Shown: positions 59,496 through 64,000 of the stretch, one piece after another
Layout of the letters: each line of letters opens with the position of its first letter
How positions within the stretch are numbered: position 1 is the first letter of the stretch
Assembly: GCA_016720565.1 (NCBI GenBank)
Contig: JADKKJ010000011.1
Coordinates: forward strand, 1,302,001-1,366,000
Direction: 5' to 3'
DNA: 64,000 nucleotides
DNA from: Chitinophagaceae bacterium
Lineage (GTDB): Bacteria > Bacteroidota > Bacteroidia > Chitinophagales > Chitinophagaceae
Position numbers and translations under genes: made by a program
Notes under the pieces: generated by a model
The model's database searches: none
The model's input: the letters and a program-made list of their open reading frames with translations, nothing else
Told to the model about the DNA's origin: nothing

Positions 59496-60650
59496 ATGAA
59501 CCAGCGCGAATTATTCCTGAAACATGTAGCCCAAACTTCCATCGCACCCATGGCATTGGAGATCGTGAAAGCGGAGGGTGTGAAGCTTTATGATAAAGCC
59601 GGAAAAGAATATACTGACCTGATCGGAGGGATCAGTGTGGCGAATATTGGTCATCGTCACCCTAAAGTGTTACATGCGATCAAATCGCAGCTAGAGGACT
59701 ATATGCATATTATGGTCTATGGTGAGTTTGTAGAAACACCCCAGGTTCAGTATGCCATGAAGCTGACCCAGCATTTACCAGGATCCTTGAACGCTGTTTA
59801 TTTTACCAACTCCGGTTCGGAGGCTACGGAAGGGGCCATGAAACTGGCCAAACGGGTTACGGGCAGAACCAATATGGTCGGGTTTAAAAATTCTTACCAT
59901 GGCAGTACCCAGGGTGCACTGAGCATGATAGGTGATGAATACTGGCGGAATGCATTTCGTCCATTGATACCCGGCATCGTTCACCTGGACCATAATTCAT
60001 TTGAGGCGCTGGATCATATCAATGAGGATACGGCCTGCGTACTGCTGGAACCCATACAGGCGGAAGCGGGATTGAAGATCCCTTCCAAAGAATGGATGCA
60101 GGCCATTCGTAATAAATGCACGGAGACGGGAACCTTACTGATACTGGATGAGATCCAAACTGGTTTTGGTCGCACGGGAAAATTATGGGCCTTTGAACTA
60201 TTTGATATCGTTCCGGATATTTTATTACTGGGTAAAGCACTGGGTGGGGGAATGCCTTTAGGTGCTTTCATAGCCGATAAAAAACTAATGGATGCCTTTT
60301 CTGATAATCCTGTGCTCGGGCATATCAGCACTTTTGCTGGCCATCCGGTTTGTTGTGCGGCTGGATTAGCTGCTTTTGAGGTATTGCTGGAAGAAAATAT
60401 CATTAAGACCAGCATGCCTGCATTACCTGAAATAACCAGTGGCTGCCTTTATTTTCCTTTTCCCCGATGGGGATGTATAGGCTTTGATTCTTTTGAGACC
60501 AATAAAAAAGTCATAGACCGTTGCCTTGAAAAAGGGTTGGTCACCGACTGGTTCCTGTTCGCATCCTCTTGTTTACGTATCTCTCCTCCGCTAACCATGA
60601 CGGATGATGAATTGTTTGAAAGCCTTGAGATCGTTGGCTCGATCAAATGA
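59496..60650 (+). CDS. Class III aminotransferase (acetylornithine/ornithine-type family)
   Basis: A 384-residue PLP-dependent aminotransferase. GGISVANIGHRHPKV is the N-terminal substrate region, and FTNSGSEATEGAMKLAKRVTGR binds the cofactor phosphate. GTLLILDEIQTGFGRTGKLWAFE holds the pyridine-N Asp, and LLGKALGGGMPLGAF holds the Schiff-base Lys. The late region around residues 305-340 (IKTSMPALPEITSGCLYFPF) is shorter and unlike the family, discussed separately. The ATG at 59496 follows TTTCTTTG, an imperfect promoter box. The substrate cannot be assigned beyond the family. Confidence 0.82.
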   Translation: MNQRELFLKHVAQTSIAPMALEIVKAEGVKLYDKAGKEYTDLIGGISVANIGHRHPKVLHAIKSQLEDYMHIMVYGEFVETPQVQYAMKLTQHLPGSLNAVYFTNSGSEATEGAMKLAKRVTGRTNMVGFKNSYHGSTQGALSMIGDEYWRNAFRPLIPGIVHLDHNSFEALDHINEDTACVLLEPIQAEAGLKIPSKEWMQAIRNKCTETGTLLILDEIQTGFGRTGKLWAFELFDIVPDILLLGKALGGGMPLGAFIADKKLMDAFSDNPVLGHISTFAGHPVCCAAGLAAFEVLLEENIIKTSMPALPEITSGCLYFPFPRWGCIGFDSFETNKKVIDRCLEKGLVTDWFLFASSCLRISPPLTMTDDELFESLEIVGSIK

Positions 60651-60660
60651 TCATTTGATC
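60641..60660. repeat. 20-bp perfect palindrome at convergent stop codons
   Basis: GATCAAATGATCATTTGATC is a perfect palindrome whose centre is the junction of the two stop codons of the aminotransferase and glpF genes. No T run follows on either side. Confidence 0.7.
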
Positions 60661-61361
60661 AGGGAAAATACCCAGGCTGCTAAAACAGCACCGAGTATTG
60701 GACCAATAACAGGCACCCATGCATAACCCCAATCAGGGTTTGCTTTACGTTTTATAGGAAGTAAAAAATGCGCGATGCGTGGTGCAAGATCACGGGCCGG
60801 ATTGATGGCATAACCGGTAGGGCCTCCCAATGATAATCCGATGGCCAATACCAGCAGGGCAACTGGTAATGCATTCAATGTTACAAAAGGAGTGGTTGGA
60901 TTGGACATGGCCAATGCGCCAAATACTAATGCAAAAGATCCTATTATCTCCGTGATCGAATTATAAAATTTATTCCGAATGGCAGGTGCTGTACAGAAGC
61001 AGGCCATTTTTAAAGACGCATCTTCTGTCTGATCAAAATGCTGTTTATAACTTAGCCATACTAGGATCGAACCCAGGAATGCCCCTGCAAACTGCGCCAT
61101 GATATAAGGCAATACTAATTCTGTTTTAAAGTCGGAGAAGAGATTCAGCGCAATGGTTACCGCCGGATTTAAATGTCCGCTACCACCGAATTTTACAGAA
61201 GCATAGACCCCAATAAAAACGGCCATGGCCCAGCCAAAAGCAATGACAATCCAGCCACCGTTCTGCCCTTTGGAATCTTTTAATACAACATTGGCCACTA
61301 CGCCATTTCCGAATAGGATGAGGAGGGTGGTGCCGATGAATTCGCCGAGGTAGGAATGCAT
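60651..61361 (-). CDS. glpF: Glycerol facilitator (MIP family)
   Basis: A 236-residue channel with about six helices. The two NPA boxes are GGSGHLNPAVTIAL and GYAINPARDLAPRIAH. The Asp after the second NPAR box is the hallmark of aquaglyceroporins rather than water-only channels, so glycerol is the expected solute. The rest is a typical MIP layout. It is downstream of glpK in the same direction, separated by 96 bases of tandem repeats, and its stop meets that of the aminotransferase. Confidence 0.93.
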   Translation of the reverse strand: MHSYLGEFIGTTLLILFGNGVVANVVLKDSKGQNGGWIVIAFGWAMAVFIGVYASVKFGGSGHLNPAVTIALNLFSDFKTELVLPYIMAQFAGAFLGSILVWLSYKQHFDQTEDASLKMACFCTAPAIRNKFYNSITEIIGSFALVFGALAMSNPTTPFVTLNALPVALLVLAIGLSLGGPTGYAINPARDLAPRIAHFLLPIKRKANPDWGYAWVPVIGPILGAVLAAWVFSLIK

Positions 61362-61452
61362 TGTTGAGGGTTAAGGTTCAAGGTTCAAGGTTCAAGGTTC
61401 AAAGTTCAAAGTTCAAAGTTCAAGGTTCAAGGTTCAAAGTTCAAGGTTCAGG
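61362..61452. repeat. Heptamer tandem array (GGTTCAA/AGTTCAA) between glpF and glpK
   Basis: About ten units of 7 nt fill the whole gap between the glpK stop and the glpF start. Minus-strand reading is TTGAACC/TTGAACT. Confidence 0.85.
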
Positions 61453-61457
61453 GTGCC

Positions 61458-62948
61458 TTACTCCACCCAGGCTATGGCCGCCTTGATGGCGCGTTTCCAG
61501 CCATTGATAAAATTAATTCTTTTTTCATCGACCATGGTCGGTGTAAAACGATGTTCTGCCTGCCACTGATCTTTTATTGAATCAAGATCTTTCCAATAAC
61601 CTACTGCCAGTCCGGCGAGATAGGCGGCACCTAAGGCTGTGGTCTCAGTAACTTTTGGCCTTACTACTACTGTATTTAAAATATCTGCCTGGAATTGCAT
61701 CAGTGTATCATTCACGGTAGCACCGCCATCTACTCTTAACTCCGCAATACTGATCCCTGAATCGGCTTCCATGGCTTTCAATACATCGTAGGTTTGATAG
61801 GCGATACTGTCCAGTGCTGCTCTTGCAATATGTCCGTTAGTAGTGCCTCTGGTCATACCAAAAATGGAGCCTCTTGCATAGGCATTCCAGTAAGGCGCTC
61901 CCAATCCAGCGAAAGCAGGAACAATATAAACTCCTTCTGCTTCTTTAACAGTAGCAGCCAGTGTTTCTACTTCCGCTGAACTGCGTATGATCTTTAATCC
62001 ATCTCGTAACCATTGCACCACTGCACCGGCAATAAAGACAGAACCTTCCAGCGCGTATGCTGTTTTACCATTGATCTCCCAGGCGATGGTGGTCAGCAAA
62101 TTATTATTAGAGCGAATGGCTTTCTCTCCGGTATTCATGAGCATAAAACAACCCGTGCCATAAGTATTCTTAACCATTCCGGGACTGGTACATAATTGTC
62201 CGAACAGTGCTGCCTGCTGGTCACCAGCTATGCCCGCAATTGGAACAGGAGCATCCGGAATAAGATTGCCCGTATATCCATATACACAACTGGATGGTTT
62301 CACTTCGGGAAGTAAGGAGGCGGGTATATCAAAAAGTTCGATCAATTCAGGATCCCACTGACGGGTATGGATATTCAGCAGCATGGTACGGGAGGCATTC
62401 GAAACATCAGTAACATGCACTTTCCCATTGGTAAGTTTCCAGACCAGCCATGAATCGATGGTGCCAAATGCCAGTTCTCCCTTATTTGCTTTGTCCCTGG
62501 CTCCTTCCACATGATCCAATATCCATTTGATCTTGGTGGCTGAAAAATAGGAGTCTATGATCAGTCCGGTTTTATGCTGTATTAGTTCCGCCCTACCCTT
62601 CGATCTTAGTTCATCGCAATATCCTGCTGTGCGACGGTCCTGCCAGACAATTGCATTATAAATGGGCTGACCTGTATTCCTATCCCATACTACCGTTGTT
62701 TCCCGCTGGTTAGTGATGCCGATGGCAGCGATCTGTTTCATAGATATACCAGCATGTGCCACTGCCTCTGCCATGGTTCCAAACTGGCTGCTCCAGATCT
62801 CATTGGCATCATGCTCCACCCATCCGGGCTGGGGAAAGATCTGGGTGAATTCTTTCTGTGCTACACTGGTGATATTTCCCTGCTGGTCGAATAGAATGGA
62901 GCGGCTGGAGGTGGTGCCTTGGTCGAGGGATAATATGAAGGAGGGCAT
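61458..62948 (-). CDS. glpK: Glycerol kinase
   Basis: A 496-residue FGGY-family kinase that makes sn-glycerol-3-phosphate from glycerol and ATP. The start ILSLDQGTTSSRSILFDQQGN is the first ATP-phosphate motif; GITNQRETTVVWDRNTGQPIYNAIVWQDRRT lies at the glycerol site. IAGDQQAALFGQLC and the C-terminal LRVDGGATVNDTLMQFQADIL follow. Length equals E. coli GlpK. It is expected to work with GlpF at 61.3 kb; no glpD lies here, although gpsA is at 18.7 kb. Confidence 0.97.
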   Translation of the reverse strand: MPSFILSLDQGTTSSRSILFDQQGNITSVAQKEFTQIFPQPGWVEHDANEIWSSQFGTMAEAVAHAGISMKQIAAIGITNQRETTVVWDRNTGQPIYNAIVWQDRRTAGYCDELRSKGRAELIQHKTGLIIDSYFSATKIKWILDHVEGARDKANKGELAFGTIDSWLVWKLTNGKVHVTDVSNASRTMLLNIHTRQWDPELIELFDIPASLLPEVKPSSCVYGYTGNLIPDAPVPIAGIAGDQQAALFGQLCTSPGMVKNTYGTGCFMLMNTGEKAIRSNNNLLTTIAWEINGKTAYALEGSVFIAGAVVQWLRDGLKIIRSSAEVETLAATVKEAEGVYIVPAFAGLGAPYWNAYARGSIFGMTRGTTNGHIARAALDSIAYQTYDVLKAMEADSGISIAELRVDGGATVNDTLMQFQADILNTVVVRPKVTETTALGAAYLAGLAVGYWKDLDSIKDQWQAEHRFTPTMVDEKRINFINGWKRAIKAAIAWVE

Positions 62949-62984
62949 GTACTCTTTTTTTTGAAGATAGCAAATTTTAGCCTC

Positions 62985-63108
62985 AGGCTGCTGGCCACAA
63001 GCTTTGGGCCAAAATGGCTACGATTCATAATTTTCAGCCAATTGATGAAATCCCTGAAGCATCGCTCACGGCTCAAGCCTGAAGCCTGCAGCCTGTGGCT
63101 CAGATAAG
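62985..63108. repeat. Degenerate inverted repeats between the DUF5686 and glpK genes
   Basis: CAGGCTGCTGGCCACAAGC near 62985-63003 and GGCTCAAGCCTGAAGCCTGC near 63069-63090 share complementary parts (GCCTGAAG and CAGGCT type) and degenerate 7-nt periodicity. Nothing else is seen in this gap. Confidence 0.45.
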
Positions 63109-63112
63109 GTAA

Positions 63113-64000
63113 TTAGAAAGTAAAACGAACCGATCCAAACACCCCAAACGATTTATCACCTGTTTTAGGAAGCGTTGAAGGAAGTACCCGCCAGATACAA
63201 TCGATACGGAATACATGGAAGATATTATCAATGCCGGTGCCCAGTTCCAGATAGGTCTTGCCATCAAGTGTCTGGAAATTATTTCCATTCTTGAAATTAA
63301 GTGCGCGATTGGCGGCTGATAAATGTCCCCATAAGGCTTTGGCCGTCCAGAACTGCCTGAATTTTAATTTAGGAATGAGGCGGAATATGCCATTGCCGAT
63401 ATTGTGTTCGAAGTTGATACCCATATACCGGTCATGAATGAATTCCCAGCGGTTCATCATATTGAAGGCATACTGGTTGTAATAATAAAGTTCATTACCG
63501 GGAGCTATATCCAGTAATATATAGGGGAGGGTTCCAAAGGTGCGACCTCCATATACATACCAGGAGATGCTTCCGAGGGGTGGCAGTTTCATGTAATCTG
63601 ATATGCTGCCATTGATCTTGGTATAACTATAACTGCTTTTAAGAATGCCTGTGAAGCCGCGACTGATATTGATCTCTCCTATGGGATAGGGGCTCCCGAG
63701 GCTGCTTCTGTAAAAATGGTTTTCCAGGAAACGTTCCAGGTAAGCAAAGCGGAATTTTAAAGAGACCTCGAAATTATTGAAGGGATGTCCATCTCCCAAT
63801 ACCGGAAATGAATCTGTTGGTAATAGATTACGCAGCGGTGTGGTGATCTTGTGGGTGATAGTAAGCCGGTTCGACATCCAGTTCAGGTTCTCCCGGAATA
63901 GCTCAAATCGCTTTTCATCGATCTTGATATTTTTAATGGGAATGCCTTTTTTCCTTACCGCCAGGGCGAAAATATTATCCATGGTCACTTCGCCATAATA
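63113..64000 (-). CDS. DUF5686 family outer-membrane protein (C-terminal part, 5' truncated by window edge)
   Basis: The frame is open to base 64000, so the start lies outside; about 295 C-terminal residues are present. The beta-barrel-like part contains LPTDSFPVLGDGHPFNNFEVSLKFRFAYLERFL, GEINISRGFTGIL, LPPLGSISWYVYGGRTFGTLPYILLDI and YYNQYAFNMMNRWEFIHDRYMGINFEHNIG, ending DKSFGVFGSVRFTF, typical of a barrel closing strand. This matches the C-terminus of the DUF5686/carboxypeptidase-regulatory-like family of Bacteroidota. Function unknown. Met at 63988 is internal. Confidence 0.82.
   Translation of the reverse strand, partial: YYGEVTMDNIFALAVRKKGIPIKNIKIDEKRFELFRENLNWMSNRLTITHKITTPLRNLLPTDSFPVLGDGHPFNNFEVSLKFRFAYLERFLENHFYRSSLGSPYPIGEINISRGFTGILKSSYSYTKINGSISDYMKLPPLGSISWYVYGGRTFGTLPYILLDIAPGNELYYYNQYAFNMMNRWEFIHDRYMGINFEHNIGNGIFRLIPKLKFRQFWTAKALWGHLSAANRALNFKNGNNFQTLDGKTYLELGTGIDNIFHVFRIDCIWRVLPSTLPKTGDKSFGVFGSVRFTF

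Overview
The window is chromosomal DNA from a Bacteroidota bacterium, most likely a Chitinophagaceae-like member of the Chitinophagales. Three things point there: a complete gldK-gldL-gldM-gldN cluster plus gldB (type IX secretion and gliding), TAnnTTTG promoter boxes, and family markers such as DUF4271, DUF4783, a haem-binding CxxCH membrane protein, DUF5686 and a TonB-dependent receptor with a regulatory domain. I see no phage, IS element, CRISPR array or plasmid function. It reads as core genome with some accessory loci.

Layout. 0-3.7 kb: the 3' part of a lycopene cyclase, an orphan NarL-type response regulator, a DODA-type dioxygenase and a MarC membrane protein. 3.7 kb: tRNA-Arg(CCG) beside a long inverted repeat. 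3.9-9.1 kb: a tight four-gene operon (secreted FAD oxidoreductase, AmpG-like MFS carrier, DUF4434 protein, family-10-like glycosyl hydrolase), probably for uptake and breakdown of an unidentified glycan. 9.1-11 kb: small stress-type proteins (Thivi_2564 family, CsbD, SYLF). 11-13.3 kb: a cobalamin riboswitch in front of a btuB-like receptor gene that carries a one-base frameshift. 13.3-24.8 kb: amino-acid permease with a Cys/Met PLP lyase, TolC and HlyD efflux parts, gpsA, hemW, a BamA/TamA-like protein, DUF4271 and hemD. 24.9-31.9 kb: a YyaL-type protein and gldKLMN, closed by a strong terminator. 32.3-36.8 kb: uvrC, a lipoprotein, and an ECF sigma factor next to an unusual inner-membrane-anchored protein with a beta-barrel-like C-terminus. 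37-43.4 kb: a haem/iron uptake operon (hmuVUT, TonB receptor, small membrane protein) and a CxxCH protein. 43.5-51.9 kb: gpmI, DUF4783, nadC, a SUI1-family factor, icd, apaG, gldB and nadE. 51.9-57 kb: two paralogous lipoproteins and a MoxR/DUF58/VWA operon. 57-64 kb: rsgA, a gamma carbonic anhydrase, a class III aminotransferase, glpF-glpK and the C-terminus of a DUF5686 protein.

The most striking non-coding feature is a set of intergenic tandem repeats with 7- or 8-nt units (TTGAGGGG, GTTAGGA, GCTAGCC and GGTTCAA types). They sit between genes throughout the window, often as inverted pairs able to form long stem-loops. One of them merges directly into the rsgA promoter box. The best candidates for undescribed biology are these repeats, the sigma factor/barrel-fusion pair, and the four-gene glycan locus.
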